From: Stromatinia cepivora
Taxonomy: Eukaryota; Ascomycota; Leotiomycetes; Helotiales; Sclerotiniaceae
Length of the DNA stretch: 64,000 nt
Direction: 5' to 3'
Assembly (NCBI GenBank): GCA_014898415.1
Contig: RCTD01000005.1
Coordinates: forward strand, 558,001 to 622,000
Part shown: piece after piece, positions 34,970 through 48,262 of the stretch
Layout of the letters: each line of letters begins with the position of its first letter
How positions within the stretch are numbered: position 1 is the stretch's first letter
Position numbers and translations under genes: made by a program
The notes under the pieces: generated by a model
Database searches by the model: none
What the model was told of the DNA's origin: nothing
Seen by the model: only the letters and a program-made list of their open reading frames with translations

Positions 34970-35815
34970 CTAGTATCCACCCCGTCTCTGCCAAAAATGT
35001 CTCCTAGCAGGCTTCACACCGCCCACATAACCCTTCTCCTCCACAGCCCTACTCCTCTTGCCATGCATCCTCCTACTCAAACACGTAACGAACACCACCA
35101 CGGCCCCCAAAAACCCCGCAATCATCGCCGCCAAAATACACCAAATGCCCACGCTAAAATACGCATGACTACCACTCCCATCGCCATTCACATGGTTTTT
35201 GATAATTCCAAAGAGGACAAAATCGCACGCCATGGCTACAACCGCGATGATGAATGCGATGCCAGAGACGAGCGCGGCGAGGAATGAACCGATGATTCCG
35301 GCGCCGAGGGCGAGGAGAAATGCGATGAACATTACGCCGCAGGCGATGGGGTGGAGAATCATTACGCGGGTTAGGGCTTTAGATGTATCTTCGGAGGCGT
35401 GGCTGAAATTTGTGGATTCGATTTGGGACATTGTGGAAGCGGGGTTGTAGCCGATGTGTTTTTTGGTGCAGTAGTCGTTACCGTCTCTATATTGATTTTT
35501 ATTAGTATAATCATTCAACTCTGTTTATATCCAAAATGTTTCATCATCTCACATGATTGAACAAGATGAATGCGGAAGAATGTAAAGTTAAGAGAGAAAG
35601 AAAGAAAGAACTTACGAATCTACATCTAAAACACAATATCCAAATGTACCAAATGAGACCACGGAATGGTGTGATTCGGTTCCATTGGTCAATTTGACTT
35701 TCATGATTCCGATATCATTGATGACGGGTGCGGAAATAGTTGTTATGAGGAGGAGGATAGCGGATGCGAAGAGTAGAAATGTACCGATATGGTGGAGAAA
35801 ACCGGTCGCCGCCAT
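34970..35815 (-). CDS. SUR7/PalI (Rim9)-like four-span plasma membrane protein
   Basis: Exons 35815-35616 and 35486-34970 give 238 residues. The 129-nt intron (35487-35615) has a GTAAGT donor, and the splice joins VLDVDS to DGNDYC in frame. The first span is HHIGTFLLFASAILLLITTISAP, followed by the family pattern FGTFGYC near the end of exon 1, a short luminal loop with KKHIGYNP, and three further spans (MILHPIACGVMFIAFLLAL; IIGSFLAALVSGIAFIIAVV; AYFSVGIWCILAAMIAGFLG). The tail is basic (RRMHGKRSRAVEEKGY, RRHFWQRRGGY). SUR7-type proteins organise eisosome membrane domains, and PalI/Rim9 helps sense alkaline pH. The short tail favours SUR7-like. The long plus-strand ORF opposite it (34775-35287) is a shadow. 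Confidence 0.88.
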
Positions 35816-36592
35816 TTTGATGAGATAGATGGTGAGTTGGTATTGAAGTTTTGTAGTGTTTGTGGTAATTATTGGTTGAAAAGTATTTATGTGCGTTCGT
35901 AGAGTTTAGTTGAATTTATGGAGAGTATGAGTGAGATAGACTTAAGTCGAAAGTCAACTTGGCCCCAAGCCTCTGAATTAATTGTAGAAGTATCAATTGC
36001 AGAATATAGGAAAAAAAGAGGAATCTTTAAAGCTTTAATAAACTATATTCTTATCATTATCTAGAAAAGTGACATATACAGTGAGTGGTGCATGCGTTGG
36101 CCGCATATCTTGACTCGAGGCATCTTGGAAAAAATAAAGTCAACAAACAAGGAAAATAAAGTTTTCCAGGGTCAACAAGGGGCTGATTGGTTTTGGTTGG
36201 TGCATCGTCATAGCTTTGCCTTGGTGGTGTACCCTGGATCAAGAATACTGAGGATAAGAGTGAAAATCGATTGAAGTGAATTTGTTGAAGTGAATATGAA
36301 AAATTATCTGAAGTGTGGTAATTCTGACAAAGTTTAATTCTGTTGATGTTTACTAGGTACGTGCTGTGTCGTCTGAACCTTTTGGAATTTGACATCCGAC
36401 GCCAATCATGTCATATTATATTATTTAGCGGAAGCTTATTTTTAGGGTTAGCGTAAAAGTTTGAACTTTCTTTCTTCCTTAAAAAGACCTTCTTCGTTAT
36501 ATGTAAAGTATATCTGCATTTCATTTTATTCCATCCAACTCCAACACTCACCAACTTTCACACAATCACGCAACCAAAAAACCCTCTCTCAC
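35816..36592. other. Intergenic between SUR7-like gene and a small candidate gene
   Basis: No gene. Promoters of both divergent neighbours lie here. The last 60 bp is C/A-rich (CCAACTCCAACACTCACCAAC), the usual look of a leader before a fungal start codon. Confidence 0.4.
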
Positions 36593-36839
36593 ATGTCGTT
36601 CCCCGTTCCCTCGACTTTTCTACTTGGCATGCCACGCTTACAAGTGCCCCTGTAAGGCTGTACTATAACCGACCCTTAATCACTAATGACGTAGTCCTTT
36701 CAGGGGTCTTCAGGGTCATAATCAAGATGTGATGATGTGCTTCGATGTGCATTTAATCTTCACTCTTGATTTGTCCAGATACTCTTCATTTTTAAAAAGG
36801 AATATATTAGGCTATTTTTTGATCGATTCATTATTTTAA
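36593..36839 (+). CDS. Small two-exon candidate gene (64 residues)
   Basis: The ATG at 36593 follows a CT/CA-rich leader. Exon 36593-36651 and exon 36704-36839 flank a 52-nt intron (GTAAGG ... CACTAATGAC ... CTTTCAG), and the splice keeps the frame open to a TAA at 36837. The product starts MSFPVPSTFLLGMPRLQVPL and has no recognised domain. Exon 2 becomes AT-rich and less protein-like, so this may be the surviving 5' end of a truncated gene. Splice signals are good; coding status is uncertain. Confidence 0.35.
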
Positions 36840-37442
36840 GCCAAAATTTCTATGTCACCTTACTCGTACCCAGGGAGTGGATGGCCTTATACTTTGTTGC
36901 AGTACGAGTAGCGTACTGAGTACATGTATTTGGGGTTTATTTAACACCCGGTAGATCCCCATATGATTTAGTCCTCGCCAGTCTGTGTCTCAATCGAAAT
37001 CAAAATCAACCACAACACAGTGATTAAAGGCGACAATGATGTTCGTAATTTCAAGCGAATGTTTCAATTTAGAGTCAACTGTTAAATCTCATATTTGGAT
37101 TTTGGATATTGTGAGATAGTAGTTACCTACCTATCTAACAGATATTTTGGTGTTTGAATTATTTCGTCCGTTACATGAGGCTGGTCTGCGAGAATTTTCA
37201 AAAGTACCAACTTCAAATCGTCGTGACCAGGTGCCTAGTTCCTATCTGATCTCATTCTTAATTGACGCTGGACGTTTTAAATCCTAGTGTCAAATCTCCA
37301 TAAGCCAATGGGGATTCCTCATCCACTAACATCCCAACCCGTCCTACCCGTGAAGAGGATCCCTATGCAAAATAGCCGAGGAAAAGCCAGCAATATGGAT
37401 TAGTTCAATATGCTGCCCGCTGGAAGCGTAGCCTGTTATCGT
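36840..37442. other. Intergenic, upstream of small secreted protein gene
   Basis: No gene or repeat recognised. It serves as the upstream region of the split secreted-protein gene. Confidence 0.4.
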
Positions 37443-37450
37443 ATATAAAA
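37443..37450 (+). promoter_or_regulatory. TATA box of small secreted protein gene
   Basis: ATATAAAA sits 80-87 bp before the ATG at 37530, with a pyrimidine-rich leader (CTTATCCTTCTCCTTCTC) in between. This supports a real transcribed gene here before the retrotransposon arrived. Confidence 0.5.
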
Positions 37451-37782
37451 GTCCGTACTTCCTTCGAAATGCTGAAGAGATTTTCATCAGTAATATCTCT
37501 GGTGTTGTAACTTATCCTTCTCCTTCTCAATGGCTAAAATCAATTTAATTCTAGTGTTCATTATTACTGGCCTCCTTGCCTGCTCCGAGATCATCGCGGA
37601 CTCGTTTAAGGCTCTAGTAGAGAAGCGTCGCTGTGGCAAGTCTTATGGCTCATGTAAGTTATTCTCTCCTGTTAAACCCGCCGTTTCCTTCTCATCTGGG
37701 CTCGAGCTGCGAAGATATCTCAAGGCTGCTTTTCCAAGATTTACGCACAGAAAACAAATCTCCAATCCTCTAACTCCAGGAA

Positions 37783-38005
37783 TGTTGCACGGGAGAGTGG
37801 TTCCGAGGTGACTCCGGCTGAATTGGATAAATAAGGACTCACCCCATTCATATATATAATGAGTTGTCCTACTCCGTATATAATTGTGTATATATAATTG
37901 GACATTTTCCTACAATCCTGAGAAAGATTAGACTCAAAAGATTTTAGGAATCTTAAAAGATTATAACTAAATTGAATATCATTCCAAGTTTATTACCTTG
38001 TTATA
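37783..38005 (+). repeat. Outer element, left LTR
   Basis: Begins TGTTGCACGGGAG and ends TTGTTATA. It matches the right LTR with mostly C/T and G/A differences. Confidence 0.9.
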
Positions 38006-38769
38006 TTATAATCTTTTATTTCATTACAAATCCTTCCTAGTTTTATATTCTAAATATAAATATATTATACTATATATATACCTTATTACAATAAACACTC
38101 GAACTTTGTTAATTACCTATTATACTATGTAGTAGTCCTATATTATATTTTGATCATTGTTATATAAGCTTTCAGCCTATAAATAATTCATAATAAACAA
38201 ATAACTCTATTAACGATATTGCTATCGCAAAATAATCCCTTTCTACTTCTTTTTCAAAGAAAACTCAATAGTCATCAAAGACTAACCCTCCTCAAATTCG
38301 CCCTGACTATAAACAATCCATTCCTAAATCTAAAAAAGAATCCAAAAACTCTTCAAAATCATAATAATCGTTCTTTGAATTCAATATTTTTGCAAAATAA
38401 TCATCTATCGTTATTTCGATTATACAACAATCTATAAAAAAACAAGATCCTTTACAAGATTCTAATAACAAACAAAAGTTTAGTAAAGAATCCAGCGAAG
38501 AAAACTCTAATGATGATGATAATACTTCTGAAGACCAAGTACTTTCACACGAACAATCATCAATTTTAATTATCATCCCGTTCATATCTTCTTCTATTAC
38601 TCTACAATTCCGATATCCTTTTTCCGATATATATAAGGCTATGAATCAATTTATCGATATAACAAACTTACATTAATAAACCCCGATCAGATAGAATATA
38701 GAAAATCAACTTCAATTTGTTCTGGCTATTCCTTCTTTCTTCGATATCATTATGATCGATACAGATTAT

Positions 38770-39051
38770 TGTCACGAATCGTGAACCACAGGAGGCTAAC
38801 CACGTGATACCTCTTATCTCCCATGTCCATTGATGAGCTGATCGTCTGTACACATACGTTACGATTCATGCGATTTAATATAATAAAATGATGATCCTAA
38901 TAATATATACACATAACTTTGCAGCTTACAAATAGGTATTTATATATATATATCTAATCGCTTTTTACAAACTATAATTCTTCAATTGTAGATTTTAAAA
39001 AATATAATTGATCTTGTTTATTCAATTCTATTATAGTTTTTATACATTATA
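38770..39051 (+). repeat. Inner composite, LTR A
   Basis: Starts TGTCACGAATCGTGAACC, a near-palindromic tip, and ends ATACATTATA. More A/T-rich than LTR C, in keeping with heavier RIP. Confidence 0.88.
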
Positions 39052-42000
39052 TTATCTATAATTCATTTATAAATGTCCGGTTATCTGATGGCCTTTCAAA
39101 TAATACCTCATTTTAATAATACCTTTTTAAATAAACTTTTATAAACATTATATTCAAAGAAAGAAGATCTATTTCGATCTAGTCGACAAAGATATAAATA
39201 CTTTTAGAAGTGTATTATCACTTTTATAATACAATAAACTCCTTCTTCTATATACTCCGAACTTTCGAAAATATATTCTAAGGAACCCTCTCCTTCTCCT
39301 TAATTATTTCAACAACCCTTCGAAGAAAATATAAATATAGGATTAGATAATATTATTATTGGAAAAAAGAAGATTAATAAAGAGAAGATTTCAATATATA
39401 AAATCGATACTTTCAATAATTCAATTGTTCTTTTTAAATCATTATTATAATTACAAAATCTTTATATAATAGTTATAAATTTGAAAAAGGAAAATCGATA
39501 ATTGAAAATTATAATGATAACGAACTTTACAATAGTGCAATCTCCTTTTGAACCCCAAATGATATTTACATAGATATCCAGGTCAACAACAATATCTGAA
39601 ACTCCCCTTATTCCTTCAATCGAAATTCAAGAACCTTCATCCAAACAAATCCGAAGATCCCGAAATTAGAAGAAGAAAACTTTGATTAGACAATCTGATC
39701 ATCCAAAGCCCTTCAAGAATTCTTTTTTTTTTTCAGGAAATAACGATCCATTTAATAATCAAGGATCCTTTCATTCAAGAAATCAATCTAATTGATCAAA
39801 ATCGCATTCCTGTATTAATTACAATTCGCAACAAAATATATATATACCAAAACCTACAAATCTTATTACTAAACTTAACAATAATATTGAATCTAAAATT
39901 AGTTTATAGCAATTATTGATTATAAAACGATTCGAATTATATACTATATTATTTAAGAATGAAACACAACATTACATATACATAATCAATCAAACCGAAT
40001 CGGAAACACAAGTACATTGTTATATTCTTTATATACGAATGCCCCGACTTACAATATTCGAATTGATCGAACAACTTATAGCGATCTATCGGAATCCGGC
40101 CGAAATCGATAATGCTCGTTTTCAATACGAAATATAGATTATATCTAATACAATTCAATATAGCAACTTCCTAAAATGGTATAGAAAGTTCAGACTATTT
40201 GTTACCCAAATGGAGATTATTGATGATAAAATTCTATTTAGGGATTTCGAATAGAAGATTTCCGATTTTCTTTTATAAATAATAATAATATTTATCAAGA
40301 ATTGTAAGATTACAAAAGAATTTGCAAATATATTTATTAGAATAAATCAAAACGAAATTTCATTATAAAAACGAAATCAATATTATATTAATCGAAAAGC
40401 CCTTATAACTATTTACAAATCAACAACTATTACAAATCTTTTACAACCCTTTTAAAACTTTAATAACTCCAATTTTGAAATCTTTATATTCCTGAAACCA
40501 TTTTCATCCCGGAATACTCCTTTCGGATATATCAACTTCGCTGCATTCAATAATTATTCGAACTTCAAATGTTCATCGCTTTCTCTCTTTTCTAAAGCAA
40601 TATATACATTGATACCTTATATCGATAACCTCAATAAGATCAAGATAATACAAGAAAAAGCAAAAGAATTCGAAGAATATTGGGATGTCGAAGAAGATTT
40701 CAATTCAGAAATTACAATTGAAATTATATAGAATACTTATTTAGAAAAAAAAAAGCGTTTAAAACTAAACATTTAGATTCCATTTCTATTTTAAGTATTA
40801 TATAGGATATAAAATTTCTTAATCTAATCAAATTTATAGGAGGAGAAGTATTCATCTTTCCTTATAATCTTTCGAAAAATAATTACATTTATCGATCAAA
40901 AGTATTTATTGACTTTAAAACAAATGGATTCGTTTTTATTAATATTATACTTTTTATTTGTTTATTTCCTATATTTAAATTTAGAATTATATTATTTAAA
41001 GTTTCAATTGAAGTTAAAGAATATAATAATATATAAGGCTATATCATTATTTATTTTATATTCCTTAATTTAATAATCGATAATTGTAAACAATCTTTTG
41101 TCCTTTTCTTTATTACTGAATTAGAGAGTTATAATGTTATTTTAGGTAGACTTTGGTTATTAAAGATTCGAGCAAAGTTCGATTGCTTCAATAAACATTT
41201 TGAATGATTTAAAGAAAGATTCTGTACCATTTCCTATTCGAATAATCTCCTTGTTATTCAATCATCCCTTCGCAAATAGAAGATCAATCAATTAGTTTAA
41301 CAAGATATTGATCGACGAAATGATCAATTCGAAGAATATTGGAATCGAAGAGATTCATAATTGAACAAATCAATTGTAATTGATGATATATAATAAGAAC
41401 CTTTAAGTATGAATATAATATAAATTTTTGTTGAAAAGGAAGAGATCCCGATTCCTTTCAAGTTCAATCTATTTTCTTTTTAATCAATTATATTATTACT
41501 ATAGATCTACAAATGCCTCCCTTATATATCGCCTGAAGTTCTCGATCTATATATATTCAAATCCGATAAATTCCAATTAGAATATAAAAAAGATGAACAA
41601 ACTAAACTCTTTATTATTATTCTAAAAGAATTCGATGATATAATAAATTTCTGATAGAACGAATGATATATAGAAGAAAGAGTATTAATTGCTTTGATTG
41701 AATTCAAGAATATAAAAGTTCGAAAGAAATTCGATCGAGTATTGATCGAAATCGATTCAGAATTTGAAATACTATTTGAATATCGATAATATCATCGAGC
41801 CTTTTCTAAGTATAAATCAAATATTTTGCCTTTTAACCGATCTTATAATCATAAAATCATATTGGAAAATGAAGGAGAACAAATCTTATATTACAATCCG
41901 CTTTACAAAATATTCTTAGAACAATTGGAAATCGTTAAAGAATATATTATAAATAATTTCAATAAAGGTTTTATTGAATTTAATTAAATCTCTTATATTA

Positions 42001-42185
42001 TACCCATTTTATTCATCAAGAAACCCAATAGTAATTTGAAATTCTATATAGATTTCAGATTATTGAATTCCTTGATATATAAGAATTGATATCCTTTTCC
42101 TTTAATCAACAAAACATTTTCTTGACTTTCCGATGCTAAAATCTTTATCAAATTCGATATTCATCAAGTTTTCTATTATATAAGA

Positions 42186-42389
42186 ATGGATTCTATTTCG
42201 GAAGAGTATACTATCTTTCGAACCCAATACAGATTATACAAATATAAGGTTGTACTATTCGGATTAACGAATGATCCCGTAACCTACCAGTATTATATAA
42301 ATAATATTCTATTTAATTATTTAAATATCTTTTATATAATATATTTCGACGATATTCTAATCTATTCCGAAAACGAAAAAGAATATTAA
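42186..42389 (+). pseudogene. Reverse transcriptase remnant, inner body 1
   Basis: FGLTNDPVTYQYYINNILF followed by YFDDILIYS is the Gypsy RT palm around the catalytic aspartates (normally YLDD or YIDD). Flanking frame is closed by many TAA/TAG stops. Part of a dead element. Confidence 0.8.
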
Positions 42390-44616
42390 ATTTATATTAA
42401 ACTAATTCTCGAACAATTAGAAATTATTGGTTTACAAATGGATCTCAAAAAATACAAATTCAATATTACATATATCAAATATTTGGGTTTTATCATTTCT
42501 ATTAAAGAAATAAAGATAAATCCTGAAAAGATTGAGGTAATTAAGAATTAGACTTTTCCGATAATAATGAAAGAGATTCAATCATTCTTCGGTTTTTGTA
42601 ATTTTTATTGATGATTTATTAAAGATTACAATATAATAGCGAAACCTTTCAACGAATTTATTAAAACAAATATTAAATTCGTATTCGATGAAGTATACCA
42701 AAATGTATTCAATATCTTAAAGAAAAAGCTTATCTCTGTTCCGTTCCTACAATACTATAATCATTGATTCCTTTGTATACTCGAAACAAATATATCCGAT
42801 AAAATAATTGCTAGTATATTATTACAATAATATAGTGAAGATTAGTTTCCTGTAGCTTATTTCTTTAAGATTATAATTGCTATTAAATTGAATTACAAAA
42901 TTTATAATAAAGAAATACTATCAATCATTCGATCTCTTAATCATTAGAAAACAGAATTCGTCGGTTCATTATATAAAATCAAGGTTTATATTGATCATAA
43001 GGCCCTCGAATATTTCATAATTATTAAGACTCTTAATATTCAATAAATTCATTGAACAAAAGTTCTAATCGATTATAATTTCATTATTATATATTGCTCT
43101 AGAAAAGATAACCCTTTTGCCGATGTTTTAATCTGTTGGACCAATGAATTGGATTTCCAGAACTATATCAAAAAGAAGAATCGCCTCTAACAATTTATTA
43201 AAGATAATCAAATTGATATCGAAATTATAAAAAAAGCTTTACAAAAACATTACCCAGATAAAACAACGATTACTAGTATCAATTTAAATGAAATCGCTCT
43301 TCGATTTGATTTAATTAATTATATTATTGAAGCAAATAAAATTATAAATAGCTTACTAATACTCAGAATACAAATTATCTAAAATCACAAGTATATATCA
43401 CTCCAAAATAACCTTTTACTTTACAATAACTATCTGATGATATTTGATATCGACAATCTTCGAATTTATTTGATTCATAAAGCCTATAATTCTGTTTCTA
43501 TTGTTTATCCTGATATAAGCAAAACCTACCTTTTATTATCTCAACAATATTACTAGCCCAGAATATACAATACTATAACCAGATATATATACAATTGTTA
43601 CGCTTACAAATGCAATTCCGTTTCATACAATTGTACCCCCGATTTATTATATCCATTTCCGATTCTTAATCGAGTATAGTAATATATTATTATAGATTAT
43701 TGCAATTTTAATAAGAATAAATACGGATATAACAATATTTTAATTATTATTGATCGATTAACAAAACAAACTATTTCCATATTTTATCATAAATCAATCG
43801 ATACTTGAGTTCAAATATAATTATATTTCTACTATATATATCGATATTATAATCCTTTTGATATTATAATATCAGATCGCAGCCCTTAATTTATATTACA
43901 GTTCTGAAAGGAATTCAGTTAAATCCTAAGAACCGATTTCAAACCATCTATTGCTTATTATCCCCAAATTGATGATCAAATTAAGATCTATAATCAGTAC
44001 TTTTAGTAATGGTTAAGGCCGTTTATTAACTATTATCAAAACGATTGGTTAGAATTCCTATCTATGATGGATTACACATAATTTACTCTTCTATACGATT
44101 CTTTAGGAGGGCTTACATTTTATGAAACCCTATACAAATATATATCGAAATGTATATAAGAATAAAAGGAAGATGTTAGTAAACCAATAAACGATATAAA
44201 TATATATGATGTCTGTATATACATAGAACACAATAGATTAACTCTTACGTGAACGAAAGAAAGCCTATTGTATACCCAAATCAAGATATCGAAATCCACG
44301 AATGTTCATTGGTGTAAAGTTGATTTCGATATCGGAGATTATATATAGTTCAATATAAAAAGTTATTCTATTCAAAGACTATCTAAAAAGCTGGACTTCT
44401 TAATTCAAGGAAGATTCAAGATTATTGATCGATCTGGGAATTCTTTTAAACTCGAATTCCTAATTACAATGAAAATTCATCTTGTTTTCTCTTTAGATCG
44501 ATTATACAAAACATATAACGATCCTTTTCCTAGTTAGATATTCGAATCATTTCCATTTATTAATATAATTGGTGATTCGGAATAAAAAATGGAGAAGGTC
44601 CTAATAATAAAGAAAG

Positions 44617-44898
44617 TGTCACGAATCGTGAACCACAGGAGGCTAACCACATGATACCTCTTATCTCCCACATCTATTGATGAGCTGATCGTCTGTATAC
44701 ATACATTACGATTCATACGATTTAGTATAATAAAATAATGACCCTAATAATATATGTGTACAACCTTGTAGTTTACGAATAGGTATTTGTGTATATATAT
44801 TTAATCGTTTTTTATAAGTTATAGTTCTTCAATTGTAGATTCTAAAGAATATAATTAACCTTGTTTATTCAGCTCTACTATAGCTTTTGTACGTTACA
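44617..44898 (+). repeat. Inner composite, LTR B (shared middle LTR)
   Basis: Starts TGTCACGAATCGTGAACC and ends GTACGTTACA. It is preceded by a truncated body, not by the polypurine tract, and followed by the same leader sequence that follows LTR A. Confidence 0.88.
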
Positions 44899-46582
44899 TT
44901 ATCTACAACTCATTTACAAACGTCCGGTCATCTAATGATCTCCCAAATAATACTTCATTTTAATAATATCTTCTTAGATGAACTTTTACAAATGTTATAT
45001 TTAAAAAAAGAAGATCTATTTTAATCTAATCGACGAAAATATAAATATCTTTAGAAGTGTATTATCATTTTCATAATGCAACGAACTCCTTCTCTTGTAT
45101 GCTCCGAACCTTCGAAAACATATTCTGAAGAACCCTCTTCTTCTCCTCAATTATTTTAACAATCCTTCGAAGAAAATATGAATATAGGATTGGATAATGT
45201 TATTATTGAAAGAAAGAAGATTAATAAAAGAAAATTCCAATATATAAAGTCGATACTTTCAGTAATTCAATTACTTTTTTCGAATCATTATTACAATTAT
45301 AAGATCTCTATACAATAATTATAAATTTGAAAAAGGAGAATCGATAATTGAAAACTATAATGACGACAAGCTCTGCAATAGTGCAACCTCCTTTTGAGCC
45401 CTAAATAATGCTTATATAGGTATCCAGGTCAATAACAATATTTAGGATTCCCCTTATTCTTTTAATCGAAATTCAAGGATCTTTATTTAAACAAACCCGA
45501 AGATCCTAAAATCAGAGAAAGAAAACTTCGATTAAATAATCTGATCATTAAGGGTTCTCTAAGGATTCTCCTTCCTTTTCAGAAAATGACGATTTATTTA
45601 ATAATCAGGGGTCCCTTTATTTAAAAAATCGATCTAATTGGTCAAAATTGTATTCCCGCGTTAATCATAATTCGCAGTAAAATATATATATATCAAAACC
45701 CACAAATCTTATTACTAAACTTAACGATAGTATTGAATCTAAAACTAGTTTGTAGTAATTATTGATTATAGAACAATTCGAGCTGTATATTACATTACTT
45801 AAAAATGAAATGCAATGTTGTGTATATATAATTGATCAAACCGAATCGGAAGTATAAGTATATTATTATACTCTTTATGTATGAGTGCCCCAATTCACAA
45901 TATTTGAATTGGTCGAACAATTTGTAGCGATTTATTGGAATCTGGTTGAAATCGATGATGTTTATTTTTAATATAAAATATAGATTATGTTTAATACAAT
46001 TCGATATAACAACTTCTTAGAATAATATAGGAAGTTCAGATTATTTGTTATCCAAATGGAGATTACTGATAATAAGGTTCTATTCAGGGATCTCGAATGG
46101 AAGATTTCTGATTTTCTTTTACGAATAATAATAATATTCATTAAGGATTATAAGATTACAGAAGAATTCGTAAATATATTTATTAGAGTAAATCAAAACA
46201 AAGTTTCATTATAAAAACGAAACCGATATTGTATTAATCAAGAAGCCTTTATAGCTATTTGTAAATCAATGATTATTATAAATCCTTTATAATCCTTTCG
46301 GAGCTCTAATAGCTCCAATTTTGGAATCTTTATATTCCCGAAACTATTTCTACTCTGGAATACCTTTCCCGGATACACCGGCCCTGCTGCATCCAATAAC
46401 TATTCGAACTTCAAACATTTATCGTCCTTTTCCTCTTCTGGAGTAGTATATACATTGATGCCTTGTATCGATAATTTCAATAAGATTGAGATGGTATAAG
46501 AAGAAGCAGAAAAATTCGAAGAATATCGGGATGCCGAAGAAGACTTCAGCCCAGAAACTACAATTGAAGCTATACAGAATGC

Positions 46583-47053
46583 TTGTTTAAAAAAAGAAAA
46601 GCGTTTAAAACCAAACGCTTAAATTCTGTTTCTATTCTAAACACTATATGGGATATAAGATTTTTTGATTTAATCAAGCTTATAGAAGGAGAAATATTTA
46701 TATTCCCCTATAATCTTTCGAAAAATGGTTATATTTATCAATCAAGAGCATTTATTGACTTTGGAGCAAATGGATTCGCTTTTATTAATACCATATTCCT
46801 TATTTGTTTATTTCTTATGTTTAAATCTAGAATTATGTTGTTTGAAGTTTCAATTAAAATTAAAGGGTATAATGGTATACAAGGCCATACCATTATTCAT
46901 TTCATATTCCTTAATTTAATGGTCGATGGTTGTGAACAATCTTTTGTCCCTTTTCTTATTATTGAATTAAGGAATTATAATATTATTTTAGGTAGACTTT
47001 GGTTATCAGAGATTCGAACGAAACTCGATTGTTTTAATAAACATCTTAAATGA
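46583..47053 (+). pseudogene. Retropepsin-like protease remnant, inner body 2
   Basis: The longest open frame in the composite (156 codons). SRAFIDFGANGFAFIN corresponds to the protease active-site strand (normally with D-S/T-G; here Asp-Phe-Gly) and YNIILGRLWL to the distal ILG-WL motif. The homologous stretch in body 1 (about 40,760-41,205) is closed by stops. Inactive by the Ser-to-Phe change. Confidence 0.75.
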
Positions 47054-48031
47054 TTTAAAGAGAGACCCCATATCATTTTTTATTCGAATAATCTCCTTAT
47101 TATCTAATCATTCTTTTGTAAATAAAAGATCGATTGATTAGCTCAACAAAATACTGATCGATAAAATGATCAATTCGAAGAATATTGGAATCGAAGAGAT
47201 TTACAATTAAGCAGATCAATCGTAATTGGTGATGTACAACAAGAACCTTCAAATATGAATGCAATACAGACTCTTATTGAAAAGAAAAAGGTCCCGATTC
47301 CTTTCAAATTCAATCCACCTCCTTCCCAACCAATCACATTATCATTACAGATCTACAAATGCCTCCCCTATATATTGCCCGAAGTCCTCGATTTATATAT
47401 ACTCAAACCCGATAAATTCTAATTAGAATACAAAAAAAATGAATAAATTGAATTCTTTATTATTACTTTAAAAGAATTCAATAATATAATAAACTTTCGA
47501 TGGAACGAATAATATACAGAAGAGAGAATACTGATTGCCCTGATCGAATTTAAGAATACGAAAGTTCGAAAGAAACTCAATCGAATACTAACCGAAATCG
47601 ATTCAGAACCTGAAATACCATCTGAATATCGATAATATCATCGAGCCTTTTCCAAGCATAAATCAAATATCTTGCCCCTTAACCGATTTTATAATTATAA
47701 AATCATATTGGAAAACAAAAGAGAACAAACCTTGTATTACAATCTGTTTTACAAGATATCCCTAGAACAATTGGAAATCGTTAAAGAATATATTATGGAT
47801 AACTTCAACAAAGATTTCATTGAATCCAATTAAGCCTTTTATACTGCACCTATTCTATTCATCAAAAAACCCAATAATAGTTTGAGATTCTATATAGATT
47901 TCAGATTATTGAATTCCTTAACACATAAAGATCGATATCCCCTCCCTTTGATCAACGAAACACTTTCTCGGCTTTCCGATACTAAGATCTTTATCAAATT
48001 CGATATTCGTTAAGCTTTTTATTATATAAGA

Positions 48032-48262
48032 ATGGATCCTGTTTCGGAAGAGTATACTACCTTCCGAACCCGATACAGATCATACAAATACAAAATCATA
48101 CCATTCGGATTAACGAATGATCCTGCAACCTACCAGCATTATATGAATGATATTCTATTTGATTATCTAAACATCTTTTATACAATATACCTCAACAATA
48201 TTCTAATCTATTCCGAAAACGAAAAAGAACATCAAATTTATATTAAACTAATTTTCAAATGA
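48032..48262 (+). pseudogene. Reverse transcriptase remnant, inner body 2
   Basis: Same palm region as in body 1 (FGLTNDPATYQHYMNDILF) but the catalytic pair reads YLNN, both aspartates being asparagine. Two G-to-A changes explain this, the RIP signature on this strand. Confidence 0.8.

Noticed and set aside
34775..35287. 170-codon plus-strand ORF, Pro/His/Thr-rich
   Set aside because: It lies opposite the SUR7/PalI-like gene exon and its composition is that of an antisense frame.
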